A DNA stretch of 64,000 nucleotides from Tetradesmus obliquus. Lineage: Eukaryota; Chlorophyta; Chlorophyceae; Sphaeropleales; Scenedesmaceae. Where the stretch lies: contig CP126204.1 of NCBI GenBank assembly GCA_030272155.1, positions 2,409,501-2,473,500 on the forward strand, read 5' to 3'. This document shows positions 12,420-22,645 of the stretch, in pieces. The notes beneath the pieces are model-generated. The model searched no databases and had not been told where the DNA came from. It saw nothing but the letters and a program-made list of their open reading frames with translations. The translations under genes and the position numbers were made by a program. Each line of letters opens with the position of its first letter. Position 1 is the stretch's first letter.

Positions 12420-14385
12420 ATTTGAAGACAGCATGGAGCTTGAGGATGAGCAGCTGCCAGCAGCAGCAGCAGCTGCAGCAGCCGAGACATCTGGCAGCAA
12501 GCGCCGCAGGCTGCGCCGCGCAGCGGCCGCTGCAGATGGTGACGGCAGCACTGGCGCAGCAGCAGCAGCGGCGGCAGCAGCAGCAGCAGCACCTCTGCAA
12601 GATGATATGCTGCTGGATGATGACCTAGGGGGCATTGCAGCTGAGCTGCTGCAGGACCTGAACAGCCCTACCAGATCAACTCAGCAGCAGCAGCAGCAAA
12701 CCACACCACGGCCACTGGCAGCAGCAGCAGATAACGATGGTGATGGCAGTGCAGGCAGTCCTGTTCCCGCTGATCTGTTCAAAGACACACCCAGCCCTGA
12801 GCGGCAGCAGCAGCAGCAGCACCCCAAGAGGCAGCGCTTCTTGCAGCAGCAGCAGGCGCTTGCAAAGCTGGCGGCAGCAGCAGCAGCTAGGGAGCAGCAG
12901 GAGCCAGGTGCTGCTGCTTTAACAGGAACACCAGCAGCAGCAGCAGCAGCAGCGGCGGCAGCAGCTGAGCCTGTGCTGGCGTGCTGGGCTGTGAAAAAGA
13001 GGCGATCAGGGTGGGCAGCTGCTGCTAGCAGTGCTGCAGCACCTGCTGAGGTGGCTGCAGCAGCAGCAGTGCCAGCTGCTGCTGCTGCTGCTGGTGGTGC
13101 CAGGCCACACCACAGGCGTGCTGTCATTGCTGACAGTGACGATGAGGATGAGCCGCAGCAACAGCAGCAGCAGCCTGCCGCCACGGCTGCTGTTGTGGCT
13201 GAGGGTGCAGCTGCAGCAATTGCGGCCGAAGCTGAGGTTGCTGTGGATGCGGCGGCAGCAGCAGTAGCAAGTGCTGCATCTGTTGCTGCTGCTGCTGAGG
13301 TGGCAGCCCTGAAGGAGCAGCTGGCAGCAGCTCAAGCACAGGTTGCAGAGCTGCAGGAGCAGCACAAGCAGCAGCAGCAAGCAGCTGCAGCTGCTGAGGC
13401 TGAAGCAGCAGCACTGAAGGCCCAGCAGCAGCAGCAGCAGCAAACCTCCGCAGCTGCTGAGCTTGCTGAAGTCAGGAGGCAGCTGGAGGTGGAGCAAGCT
13501 GCCAGGGCGGCAGCTGAGGCTGAAGCAGCACAGCTGAAGGCGCAGGCCCAGCAGCAGCAGCTGGAGCAGCCAGCAGCTTCTAAGGAGTCGGCAAATTTCA
13601 GGGCGATAGCAGAGCAGCTGGCAAATCAGCTGCAATATGCACAGCAGCAGCTGCAGCAGCAGAAAGCTGCGACGGCAGCTGCTGCAGCTGCGCAGTCGGC
13701 TGCTGCAGATGGAGCCGGCAGCAATGGCCACAGCAGCCCAGCTGCTGCAACAAAGGCTGCTGCTGCCGCTGCTGCTGGCACGCCTGTTGCTGCTACGCCT
13801 ATTGCCTGGGCAGGCCTGAGCAGGGCCTGCAGCCTGCTGGCAACACCAGCTGCTGCTGCTGCTGCTGGTGGTGGTGGTGAGGGTGAGGGGGATGCCCCCA
13901 CACCCAGGATCGGCTGCTTCTCTGCTGTTGTGGCAGCAGCAGCAGCGAGCGGCAGCACCCCGGCACGTGCAGGGGCTGTAATCGAGCAGCAGCAGCTGGA
14001 GCAGCAGCTGCCAAGGACACCTGTGACTCCAGGAGCTGAGGTGGCTGCAGGTGGGGCTGCTGCAGCTGCCGACAAACAGCAGCAGCAGCAGCTGCAGCAG
14101 CAGCTGCCAGGTGTGGATGATGTGCGGGCTTGGCTAGAGCAGCGGCCAAAGGGTGCTACAGCAGTGCAGGTACTGCAGGCCTTTGGCAGCAGCAGCAGCA
14201 GCAAGGACAGCAGCAGCAGTGCTGTGTCTGGAGGTTTCTGCACCAGCAAGCTGCAGGGCTGGCTGGCTGGTGTGATGCAGCAGCTGGTTGATGATATGGA
14301 GGTGATCAGGAAGGGAGGCGCAGCAGCAGTCAGCAGCGCAGTGGACATGGCAGATGACCAGACGCTGTTCATCCCGCTGTGCTGA
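8..14385 (+). CDS. SBNO: Strawberry notch / FORGETTER1-like helicase family protein, 5' end outside window
   Basis: Visible exons: 8-111, 422-502, 1084-1221, 1519-1584, 2104-2323, 2977-3068, 3287-3391, 3787-3977, 4234-4407, 4779-4924, 5685-5881, 6594-6673, 6958-7072, 7280-7516, 7931-8006, 8092-8136 (least sure), 8398-8519, 8722-11599, 11921-14385. All junction phases agree and give about 2,509 residues. SBNO family landmarks are in order: [45 protein letters not shown], the motif V-like [16 protein letters not shown], the motif VI-like [20 protein letters not shown] and LTGSVLP. The N-terminal ATPase lobe lies before position 1. Exons 18-19 add a tail with AT-hooks (9648-9671, 10324-10353), acidic and poly-Ala/Gln tracts, a DEK-C-like helical segment (11350-11597), a coiled coil (13297-13690) and a possible winged helix (14110-14370). 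Family members act in the nucleus as transcription and chromatin co-regulators; plant FORGETTER1 acts in heat-stress memory. The tail is in frame with the SBNO core, but a cDNA is needed to prove one transcript. Confidence 0.88.
217..650 (+). repeat. Intronic degenerate copies of SBNO exon 1 and exon 2 ends
   Basis: About 217-290 repeats the 3' part of exon 1 (CCCGGCAGCGCCTTCCCCTC onward) including its GCAG|GTGCGG donor, downstream of the intact exon. About 601-650 repeats the 3' end of exon 2 (TCGCTCCCTCAGCTGGGCG) with its GTGAGTGC donor, downstream of exon 2 at 422-502. Both lack an acceptor and a complete reading frame of their own. I read them as products of tandem duplication across the donor site. 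Confidence 0.8.
884..1068 (+). repeat. Two intronic copies of the 5' part of SBNO exon 3 with acceptors
   Basis: CTGCTGCAG|GATGTGCGCTTC at about 893-912 and CTGCTGCAG|GATGTTCGCTTTG at about 988-1008 precede the intact exon 3 at 1084. Each copy keeps the (CTG)n-CAG acceptor and about 60 bases of exon ([22 protein letters not shown]) and then breaks into intron sequence. The spacing is about 90-100 bp. Both acceptors look functional, so competing splicing is possible. Confidence 0.8.
1861..1953 (+). repeat. Intronic copy of the 5' part of SBNO exon 5
   Basis: GTGGACACAGTGGTGCGGCT and the following roughly 90 bases match exon 5 (2104 onward), and AACAG acts as the acceptor-like end before them. 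The copy stops matching after GAGGCGCGCACT and has no donor. It sits upstream of the intact exon, as acceptor-side copies do throughout this window. Confidence 0.8.
2433..2718 (+). repeat. Two intronic copies of the 3' part of SBNO exon 5 with donors
   Basis: 2433-2546 and 2629-2718 repeat the exon 5 region encoding [20 protein letters not shown]. The first ends in CACCCAG|GTGAGTGG and the second in TATCCAG|GTGCGTGG. Both lie downstream of the intact exon (2104-2323) and lack an acceptor at their left edge. The second has a small internal duplication (AGCTTTTGTAACAGCTTTATC). Confidence 0.85.
3512..3738 (+). repeat. Two intronic copies of the 5' part of SBNO exon 8
   Basis: 3676-3738 repeats exon 8 from its CACAG|GTCAACATCCTG acceptor through CTTCCAGCAGGGCACCAAGC. 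An older, more diverged copy lies at about 3512-3602 (GTCAACGCTCTGGAGCACAC). Both lie upstream of the intact exon at 3787-3977. Confidence 0.8.
4121..5040 (+). repeat. Intronic copies of SBNO exon 9 and exon 10 ends
   Basis: The range is interrupted by real exons 9 and 10. At 4121-4190 there is an acceptor-side copy of exon 9 (CTGCAG|GTCAAACCAGGCGCAGCC). At about 4499-4540 there is a donor-side copy of exon 9 (CTGCAGACCAA|GTGAGC). At 4646-4687 there is an acceptor-side copy of exon 10 (TGCAG|GTGGGCGCACGAC). At 5007-5040 there is a donor-side copy of exon 10 (CTGCCAGAGCCGG|GTGAGT). Each is on the side predicted by splice-junction tandem duplication. Confidence 0.8.
5387..5682 (+). repeat. Two intronic copies of the 5' part of SBNO exon 11
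   Basis: Copies begin after CCTGCAG at about 5387 and after GCTGCAG at about 5536. Each carries about 110 bases similar to the start of exon 11 (5685), including CTGCTGGTGTCTGCTGGGCT. The first reads into a stop (CGCTCTAAATAA), and the second shifts frame relative to the intact exon. The unit length is about 150 bp. Confidence 0.85.
6037..6290 (+). repeat. Three intronic copies of the 3' part of SBNO exon 11
   Basis: 6037-6118 is a nearly perfect copy of the last about 80 bases of exon 11 with the donor GACAAG|GTGAGG. 6143-6177 is a shorter copy, GACGAG|GTGAGG, with an identical following segment TGCAGCTGTCTTTATGAAGG. 6243-6290 is an older copy with several substitutions. The decreasing similarity suggests successive events of different age. 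Confidence 0.85.
6519..6587 (+). repeat. CTG trinucleotide tract abutting SBNO exon 12 acceptor
   Basis: There are about 22 GCT/CTG units, interrupted once by CTA, running almost to the acceptor CACTTTAG at 6593. The tract takes the place of an ordinary polypyrimidine stretch. It has the same length in copy 2 (40492-40560). Confidence 0.9.
6838..6865 (+). repeat. Short intronic copy of SBNO exon 13 start
   Basis: TGCAG|GAGCCGAAAGGAGCGG resembles the real exon 13 start TGCAG|GAGCCAGAAGGAGATC at 6958. It is an acceptor-side copy upstream of the intact exon, about 28 bases long and degenerate. Confidence 0.6.
8033..8074. repeat. Inverted pair of interstitial telomere-like repeats
   Basis: TAGGGTTTAGAGTT (8033-8046) and AACCCTAAACCCTA (8061-8074) are reverse complements with one mismatch, separated by 14 bases that include another GGGTTTAGG. 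TTTAGGG is the plant-type telomere unit also found in many green algae. The pair lies in the SBNO intron between exons 15 and 16. The copy 2 equivalent is 42006-42047. Confidence 0.8.
8305..8345 (+). repeat. Intronic copy of SBNO exon 17 start
   Basis: CCTGCAG|GCCTGGACAAGCGCCA at 8298-8320 repeats the exon 17 start (8398), then diverges after about 40 bases. It is an acceptor-side copy upstream of the intact exon. Confidence 0.75.
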
Positions 14386-14420
14386 TGACGCTTCTGGTTG
14401 AGGTTCAGGGTTGTGCTTTG

Positions 14421-14595
14421 GTGTCCTGTCATAGGACACGCATTGGTGACCTGTTGTGAGACACGCATTGGTGTCCTGTCGTGGGACACGCATTGATGTC
14501 CTGTCGTGGGACAGGCATTGGTGTCCTGTCGTGGGACACGCATTGATGTCCTGTCGTGGGACAGGCATTGGTGTCCTGTCGTGGGACATGCATGT
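14421..14595. repeat. 25-bp minisatellite, seven units, each a small hairpin
   Basis: Seven consecutive 25-base units begin at 14421, 14446, 14471, 14496, 14521, 14546 and 14571. Most contain TGTCC-TGTCGTG-GGACA, a 5-bp stem with a 7-base loop. Units alternate between CACGCATT and CAGGCATT endings. The array starts 36 bases after the SBNO stop, so it would be in the 3' UTR. Copy 2: 48379-48553. Confidence 0.92.
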
Positions 14596-15203
14596 TTGTG
14601 TTGACGCTTCAGCGTCTCATCCGGCTATGCTGATGAGGGTCAAGGCTGAGATTTGGGGATGTGGGGTTGAGGTGCCAGGGTTCAGGGTTAGGGTCCTGCT
14701 GTTGGTTTTGTTGATGGGGTGTTGATGGGGTTGCAGATCGATCAGATATCTGGCCTGTGTGGTACACAAACTGCTGGCTCGGGTTCTGTTATCATGTTGT
14801 CATGTTGTCATTTGCGGTACGTGTGCCAGGCATTCAGCAGGCCCCAATGCTGACTGGCTTGCTCTTGATCAGCTGCATTGTAGACATTTTGCCCAGCACA
14901 CACGCACCCCTGCAAAGCGAATTGCTACAGGATGAATGGTTGGTTAGTCACAAATCTCTGGAAGAACAATATGCATGTGTTGTGCCGGTTGCATCATGTT
15001 TGCTGCCATCATCACAGCCCAAAGCTCTTACTGTACCCAGGTCTTCATGCTCCGCTGTCAGCGCATGGAAAAAAAAGATTTAGTGTTGTTTATAGTGAAG
15101 GAACTTTGTGTACCATTGTGCTTCATGGGGCGTGCGCAGCGCAGCGTTGCACTGGCCCCGCTTCAGTTTGAATCTGAGCACTATTTGCAGCAAGAAGAAA
15201 CGG

Positions 15204-15208
15204 TGTAA
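15204..15208 (+). terminator. Putative poly(A) signal of SBNO
   Basis: TGTAA, the usual poly(A) signal of green algae, is the first plus-strand occurrence I found after the SBNO stop and lies about 820 bases downstream. Copy 2: 49162-49166. Confidence 0.5.
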
Positions 15209-15400
15209 ATGTTTAAGATCTTGAACCTTTTGCTGTCTTTTGCTGTCCAGCCTTGCTGGATTGTCATGATTGTCGGTCAGGCTTTCTGGTCAGCCCAGTT
15301 TACCCAAGCCCCTTGATCATTTCTATGTCATCTAGAGTAGCGTTGATGGTGCTGTTTGAGAACTGTACACGTAGCCGCTTAATAACTTGGATTCCAGCGT

Positions 15401-15405
15401 TTACA
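15401..15405 (-). terminator. Putative poly(A) signal of the AP2 gene
   Basis: TTACA on the plus strand gives TGTAA on the minus strand, about 1.6 kb past the AP2 stop. It lies about 200 bases from the opposed SBNO signal, as expected for convergent genes that end back to back. Copy 2: 49359-49363. Confidence 0.45.
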
Positions 15406-16168
15406 ATGTTCAGCAATCCTCAATTTGGTTTCTATAACACACACACAGCACGCTAGGCACTACACATGCACACATAAATACCATCACCCTCCCTCCACCA
15501 CCACCAGCCACCACATTTTCACGTGTTGGAAGTTGCAAGACACCCTTGCACCTCAAAACCGTATCTGCCAGAGTCTGCCAGCGTCAACGCTGCAGCTGCC
15601 ACAAAACATACGGGCCTCTGCACAACCTGTGCTCAGCAGAGCACTGCCCACGCACTGCCCACGCAGTGGCTGCTGCACCAGGTGCTGCTACCAGCAGATG
15701 GCATCTGCGTAACAGCAGATGCTGCAGGCCAAGTAACAGCAACTGCGGTTACTACCAACTATCGGCTGCGCACTGCCTGTAGGGCAGCGTCAGCACCTGG
15801 ATGCACACATACCATCTCCATCTTTCGCCAGTTTTGGCCACAGACCGTGGCAGGCCAAGTGTCGCAAGTACTGCTAGGTCACTAGCTCTCATGCTTTGGG
15901 ACACGTACAGACACGCTATGATGCTCAAACAGCATGCAGCAGCGTGTTGCCTCTGCCATCCGATGGTTGAACAGCGCACACACAGGTATGGCTGCACGCA
16001 GCAGACGTTAAGGACATACGCAATAAAGCCCAAGCGCCCACACAGCATGACAGGTGGTGTGCTTGGCACATGCTGCATGTACAGCACGACAGTGATGTCA
16101 GCTACGGATGTTCGTTGGGGTCAGTGATGGGAGCAGCACGTCTCGCAGTGCAGGCTACACAAGTGCAC

Positions 16169-16623
16169 TGGCGCTGGCAGATCAGAGCCACGCTGATTAG
16201 GGTTCACAATCAATCGACCATGCATATGCTGCCCATCCATTGCGCATGCTGTCATGGCCTTTCATGCAGTTATGATGCCGCTAGTAGTAGCACGCATCAG
16301 CTGATGCAGGTGCTTGGCACACCCACACTTGGAGACACACCAAGCGGCTTCAGTAACCAAGCCGCACCTACAAGACACACCTCGATATCCAAGCACGCAC
16401 TGTCAGCATGTCAGCTGGCGCTGGCATATAACAGTCACACAGGGTGCGGTCACAACCAATCGACCATGCTGCCGATCCATTGCTCATGCTAATAACCTAC
16501 CGCCCAGTCAGTCTCCAGGCTGTCATGGCTTATGCAGCTGCTAGTAGCAGCACACATCAATTCACTTGACAGAATTGCCTTTGGGGACACTCCAAGCTGC
16601 TGCCCCCAAACCAAGCGGCACCT
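16169..16623. repeat. Diverged direct duplication of about 200-250 bp
   Basis: The segments 16169-16372 and 16418-16623 share ordered blocks: CGCTGGCA, AATCGACCATGC, ATCCATTG, TCATGCT, GGCTGTCATGGC or its equivalent, GCTAGTAG, CTTGG-GACAC-CCAAGC and ACCAAGC-GCACCT. Spacing is about 249 bases with several indels. No coding potential is evident. Copy 2: 50127-50581. Confidence 0.65.
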
Positions 16624-17020
16624 GCAGGCGCAGCACCTGACGCACACATGCACAGCAGGGCCAAATTCAAAACTTTATTTTCCTGCAAAATCTCTCCTTT
16701 GCCCCAGCCTGTGGCAGAGGCCGGGCCGCTTCGTGCTGTACACGCCACGACTTGTGCAAACCCCTGGCACACGTCGCATAATATGCAGTGCACACCCCAT
16801 CACGTGCGGCCGTACACGCTATATCATGTGCAGCAGTACACACTGTAACATGTGCAGCCTGTAACATGTGCAGCCTGCACTGAGTGCGCTGAGTGCCCCC
16901 CACAAGCCAGGAGTGCCGCCATAACTGCAGCAGTGTTGCGCAGTCACAGCTGTTGTTGCAAAACTGTGGCTGTGTAGGCTGCAGCATCTTGCGCAGCACG
17001 TGCCTGGCTGCCAGCGTGCA

Positions 17021-17217
17021 CTAGTCCTGCATCATCTGCCACCATGCAACATTCACCGCAGCTGCACCAGCTGCAGCAGCTGCAGCAGCAGCGGCCTCAG
17101 CAGTGCCAACGTCACTGCCATGTGCTGCAGCAGCTGCAGCAGCAGGGCTGCTGCTGTTGCTGCTCAGCCTGCTGCGCTTGGCAGCTGGCAATGCTGACGC
17201 AGCAGGCAGCAGCGGCC

Positions 17218-17250
<33 letters not shown>

Positions 17251-17428
17251 CTGCCAGCTGAGTATCAGCTGTTGCTGTGGCTGCAGTGGTACTGCTGGCA
17301 GCCAACACTCGCTTGCAGAGACGTCCTTCAGAACCACCTGCTGCCGCAGTTGTTGCTGCTGCTGCTGCACCATCTGTTACCGTCTCCACCTGCGCGGGTG
17401 CAGCAGCAGGAACTCCCATGGGTGCTGC

Positions 17429-17461
<33 letters not shown>

Positions 17462-18614
17462 GCTGCTGCCGGATGCCAGGCAGGCACTGCCGGGGGCAGC
17501 AGCCCCTGTTGTCGCCTGCTGCATGGTCTGCAGGCCAGCAGCCTGCTGCATAGCCACTGAGCCGCCAGCAGGCACTGCTGGTGGTGCTGCTGCTGCTGCT
17601 GCCGTCCCCTGATCCTCTAGTCTTGCTGCTGCAGCAGCTTCATTCACAGGTGCTGCAGTACGAGCAGCATCATGCTCGGCTGCTGCTGCTGCTGCCGCTG
17701 CTGCTGCCATTGCAGCACCAACAGATCCAGACGGCATCAGCAGCAGATCTAACTGCTCTAACCCTGGTAGTGATGGCTGGTTGTACAGCAGCTGGTGACA
17801 CTCCAGCAGTAACCCAAGATCAGCACCAGACTCACCGCGAGACAGCCGCCCGAGTGAAGCCGCCAGGTCACCGCTGCCGCTGCCAGAAGTGAGTCGGGCC
17901 AGCTCAGCTGTTAGATATGCGTTACTAACGCTGCGTAACGGCCCCCGCAGTGCAGCTAGGGTGCTGGGCCCATGGCCAGCCGTAGGACTGTCTAAAACCG
18001 CTGCTGCTGCTGCTGCTGCTGCAGGAGGTGGTGATGTGGTAGCTGTTTCCGCGCCCTTCACTGTGCACTGTGCTGCTATCTCAGGCTGCTGCTGTGCACC
18101 CCTGGCTGCTTGCAGCTCTAGTGCTGCTGCTGCTGCTGCTGCTGCCTTGGGGCTAGCCATAGGTGAGCTTGGTGGTGTGGCTGAGGGGCGTAGCCGCAGG
18201 ACACCAGCAAAGCTGCCCTCAGGCCCTGATGCTGCTGCTGCTGCTGCTGCTGCTGGTGGTGGCTCAGCTGCTGCTGCTGCCTTGCTGCTGCCAACCTCCA
18301 GGTCAGCGCTTGTGGATGCATTGTGGGCAGCAGCTGTGGCTTGCACTGGCTGCATTTCCGCTTGCATTCTGGAAGCCTTGGATGTCCAGAGCAGCGCATC
18401 TGGAGGCTCACTGCAATGCCTTGGAGCTTCACCCTGCACTGCTGCTGCTGCTGCTGCTGCTGTTGGACGACTGCTGTGGGGGCTGGCAGGGCTCCATGCA
18501 TTGAGGCTGTTGATTGGTGAGGCAGCCAGCAGCTGTAGGCTGTCAGGGCGAGGCAGCAATGCAGGCAGCTCGGTTGCAAGGCGGACAGGGACAATGCTGC
18601 CACTGTCAGGGAGG

Positions 18615-18663
<49 letters not shown>

Positions 18664-18858
18664 TGATATCACGTGCTCCTGCAGTTGTGCCGCTGGTTGC
18701 TACAGCCACTTCATGTCCTTTGTGGCCAGGGTCCTGGATGTTTGGTTGGGCAGCAGCATGGTGTGGTGGTTGCTGTGCCTTGCTGCCTGAAGCAGCATTG
18801 CTGCAAGCTGGCGCATCAGCTTGTGCTGCTGCACCCATTTCTGGCACAGCACCTTGTG

Positions 18859-18889
<31 letters not shown>

Positions 18890-18987
18890 TGGAGCAGGGG
18901 CCACCTGCAGCCAGCCTGTGCTCTGGGCCAGGCTGTGCTCCTGCTGCTGCTGCTGCTGCTGTTGGTGTTGCTGCCACTTTGTCAAGA

Positions 18988-19024
<37 letters not shown>

Positions 19025-19422
19025 ACCTGTGCTGCTGCACCTGCCCAGCACAGGCTGCAAGCCAGGCGAGTGCAGCAGCACAGGTGGCGTGGTGGCTGAC
19101 AGGGCAGAGGTGCTTGCACTGTGCCTGTCATCACTAATTAAGCTGCTGACTCGCATGTCAGCTTGCAGGAACCCTGGCAGGCCTATCCCTACTGCTGCTG
19201 CTGGCAGTAGCTGGCCCTGCTGCTGCTGCTGGTGCTGTGACCAGGGTGCGTGGCTGTCATGCGGAGGCAGCCACTGCTGCTGCTGCTGCTGGTTGTCCCT
19301 TGCAGCAGCTGCAGCAGCAGCAGGGCGGAACAGAGGTACTTGGTAGCCATCAGCAGGCATTGCCAGCCGGTTGTATGTCCTGGTGTCAGCAGGGGCAGCG
19401 GCATTTGCAGCTGGAGTGTGGG

Positions 19423-19453
<31 letters not shown>

Positions 19454-19510
19454 GTGTGCCGGCAGATGGTTGGCAGGCGGGCCAGGGCTGAGACGTGCTG
19501 TGGCATCTGC

Positions 19511-19541
<31 letters not shown>

Positions 19542-19568
19542 ACCATACTGGGACTAGCCTTGAAGCTG

Positions 19569-19607
<39 letters not shown>

Positions 19608-19839
19608 TGCTGCCCGCCCCCAAACCTGACAGGCACAGGGCTGCCAGGCAAACCTGCAAAGGCCATGCCGCTGCTCTGTGTTGACTCCTTTCTAGGGTGG
19701 CTCGTATGGTGGGCACCGAATGGCTGGAAACTGAAGCTGGATGGACTAAAGGTAGCAGATGGCGCACTAGGGTTCAACTCAGGCTGCTGAACCGCAGCTG
19801 GAAAGCTGCCAGATGCTGAGCTGCGCTGAAACATGGGGC

Positions 19840-19884
<45 letters not shown>

Positions 19885-21552
19885 GACCATCTGCATGGAA
19901 AGCAGCAGCTGCTGAAGCCGCTGGTTTGGCGGTTGGTGGCGGATGCGGATCGTGCTGGTACGAAGTATGGTAGCTGTGGCGGCGTGCTGCTGCTGCTGCT
20001 GGGGTGGGTGCGGCAGCAGCAGCAGCAGCTAAGTCTACAGGCTGCTGCTGCTGCTGGCGGTGAGCCCTGCCATCAATGATCCAGTCAGTTTTGACTCTGA
20101 TGTTGAAGCCAGACTGCTGCTGCTGCTGCTGCTGCTGGCTCAGTGACAGGCCTCTCTGCTGCTGCTGTTGCTGCTGCTGCTCGCTATCGCAGCTGGTGTT
20201 GCTGCTGCTGCCGCCGCTTGCACCACTGCTCGTAGTGGTGCTGTCTTCACACCCCTCATCTATTGCAGCAGCAGCACCGCCCTGCGCTGGCCTCCAATTG
20301 CTGCCAGCTGCAGCAGCAGCATCATGACCAGGTGCCAGCTTACTGTGCTGGTGCACACCGCCGGCAGCAGCTGCATTACCCACACCTGCTGCTGCTGCTG
20401 GTCTGGCAAAGGGGTGTGACGCATGCCTTGCTAAATCTGCTGTAGCAGGCTCGTAGGCGTACACTGCCACAGGTGGTGGTGGCGCTGAGAACGCTGCTTT
20501 CAAGCTTGCAGGGTGGTTGCTATGGCCGCCTGAGGGGGGCCCTGAACAGCAAACAGAAGCAGAGGCATGTGATAATAATATCAGTTGTGTTTTTCTGACA
20601 GCGTGGGGCTCTTTGTTACGTCACGTTATGTTATTTACATGCTCCAGTCAAGGAGAGGAGTGGGCCACCAGACTGAGGCCCTGAACAGCAAACAGGAGCA
20701 TACGAGTTCAAAGTCATTTATGCGTTATTGACAGGTTGGGGCCTGCGTTACGTCATGTTATGTTATTTACATGCTCCAGCTTGACTGGAGAGGAGTGGGC
20801 CGCCTGGGGGAGGCCCTGAACAGCACAGAGTAAGATCAGCACAACATGTTAGTCTGGTGCTGCTAAGGGTGCTGCTCTTTGTGACAGAGACTTGCAGGGT
20901 GGCTGCCATGGCCGCCTGAGGGAGGTCCTGAGCAGCAAACAGCAAGATCAGCACACTGTTAGCCTGGTGCTGCTAAAACAAGATATTGACATGCCTGAAT
21001 GGCAGCAACCGGCTGGCTGGTGATGTTATTATTGTTGTTAACGTTTGTTGTTGGGGTGGTCATTAGGGGCGAGCCACAACCCACTGTCAGGGGCTCGCCC
21101 CTTAGACAATCAGTCCGCGGGACTCGCACCTGAGTGGTATCCACCGCCTGTAGCGTGGCCAGAGCTTGGCTCGTAAGCAGGGTAGCCACCAGCAGCAGGC
21201 AGCAGGGAGGAGCTGCAGTGCGGCAAACCCTGCTGGGCTTGAACCCTGCCTGCCGAGCCATCTGCATGCTGCTGCCGCTGCTGCATCGCAGCAGGCAGCT
21301 GTGCTGCTGGCCTGTTGAACTGCTGCTGCTGCTGCTGCTGCTGCCAGTGCTGCTGCTGGGGGTTGGCAACAGCAAAGGGTGCTGTAGCGGGGTCAGCATT
21401 TGAATGCCTGCCACCAAACCCTGCTGCTGCTGCTGTTGCTGCTGGTGATGCTGCTAGTGACAGTGGTGAGGCAGGTAGGATGCCTGGGTGTGCTGCTACT
21501 GCAGCAGCTGCTGCAGCTGGAGCGGCAACTAACGAAGGATGGCTGCTGTAAA

Positions 21553-21589
<37 letters not shown>

Positions 21590-21896
21590 GTACTGCTGCT
21601 GTTGCTGCTGCTGCTGTTGGTGTGGCGGCAGGGACTGGGTACCCCAGTGAGGGGGAGCCTGTGCATCTGCTGCATACCCGCTACTGCTTGGCATGTGTCC
21701 CTGCTGCTGCTGCTGCTGCTGCTGCTGCCAATGCCACATCTGCGGCGGCTGCTGCCAGTGCTGCTGCTGCGGGTGATCTACAACAGCAGCAGCAGCAGCT
21801 TCATACAGCGGAGGCCCGTAGCCACTGTAGCCGCCGCTGCCAGGTGCTGTGTATCCACCATGCATGTGCATCTGACCTGGCGGCTGCCCCATCATG

Positions 21897-21930
<34 letters not shown>

Positions 21931-22476
21931 TGTCGGCGGGGTTGCTACCTGGTGTGCCTGTCATGTTGTGCAACAGGTGTGCTGCTGCCTCGGGCACTTT
22001 GGCATGGAATGCCTCCAGAGCAGCAGCCTCCATCTGCAGCAGCAGCATTTAAGGCAAGCGGAAGATGTTGAGTGGCTGTTACAGATGCCCATCACCTAAC
22101 GTTGACATCACCAAACTGTTGTACTATGCTATGTCATGTTTCCGTCGCTGACAAAGTGCTAAGCGTTGTCCTACGCCTCAGCAGCTGACGCAATGGCAGG
22201 CTACAATATACAAGTCCTATGCGTCAGAAGCAGGCAAGCCTGCTTGAGCCTATGCTCTTCCGTGCATGAATTAGAGAAGGACAAGGACATGCGCAATGGC
22301 ACATGCGCAATGGCGTGCATGAATTAGAGAAGGACAAGGACATGCGCAATGGCAGCATATACTGGATCGCAACACAACACAAAGCCAAGCCGTCCATGAT
22401 GCCAACAGCAACACAATGCACCATACCGACAAGCTTGAAGCTGACCGTGATGTACAATGCAACGCACTGCACCATC

Positions 22477-22517
<41 letters not shown>

Positions 22518-22613
22518 CAGTGGTGCTGCTGCTGCCGCCCCACCTCCATGTCGCAGGTCTTGCGCAGCGCGAGCACCATCTCCTGCCGACTCATCTGGCT
22601 CAGCTCCTGCGGC

Positions 22614-22645
<32 letters not shown>

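Larger units (their letters stand above)
14386..17020. other. Convergent intergenic region between SBNO and AP2 genes
   Basis: No coding sequence was recognised. It holds the minisatellite, the two opposed TGTAA motifs, the diverged duplication at 16169-16623 and small tandem repeats such as two GTAACATGTGCAGCCT units near 16845-16880. It should contain the 3' UTR of SBNO from the left and the 3' UTR of the AP2 gene from the right. The copy 2 equivalent is 48344-50978. Confidence 0.7.

Noticed and set aside
8722..14385. Exons 18-19 as an independent chromatin-protein gene
   Set aside because: Exon 18 opens with the SBNO C-terminal segment [19 protein letters not shown] in the same uninterrupted frame. 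No internal promoter or poly(A) signal was seen before it. A separate gene remains possible but is less likely.
14421..14595. Regular direct repeats resembling a CRISPR array
   Set aside because: Units are contiguous with no unique spacers, in a eukaryotic intergenic region. It is a minisatellite.
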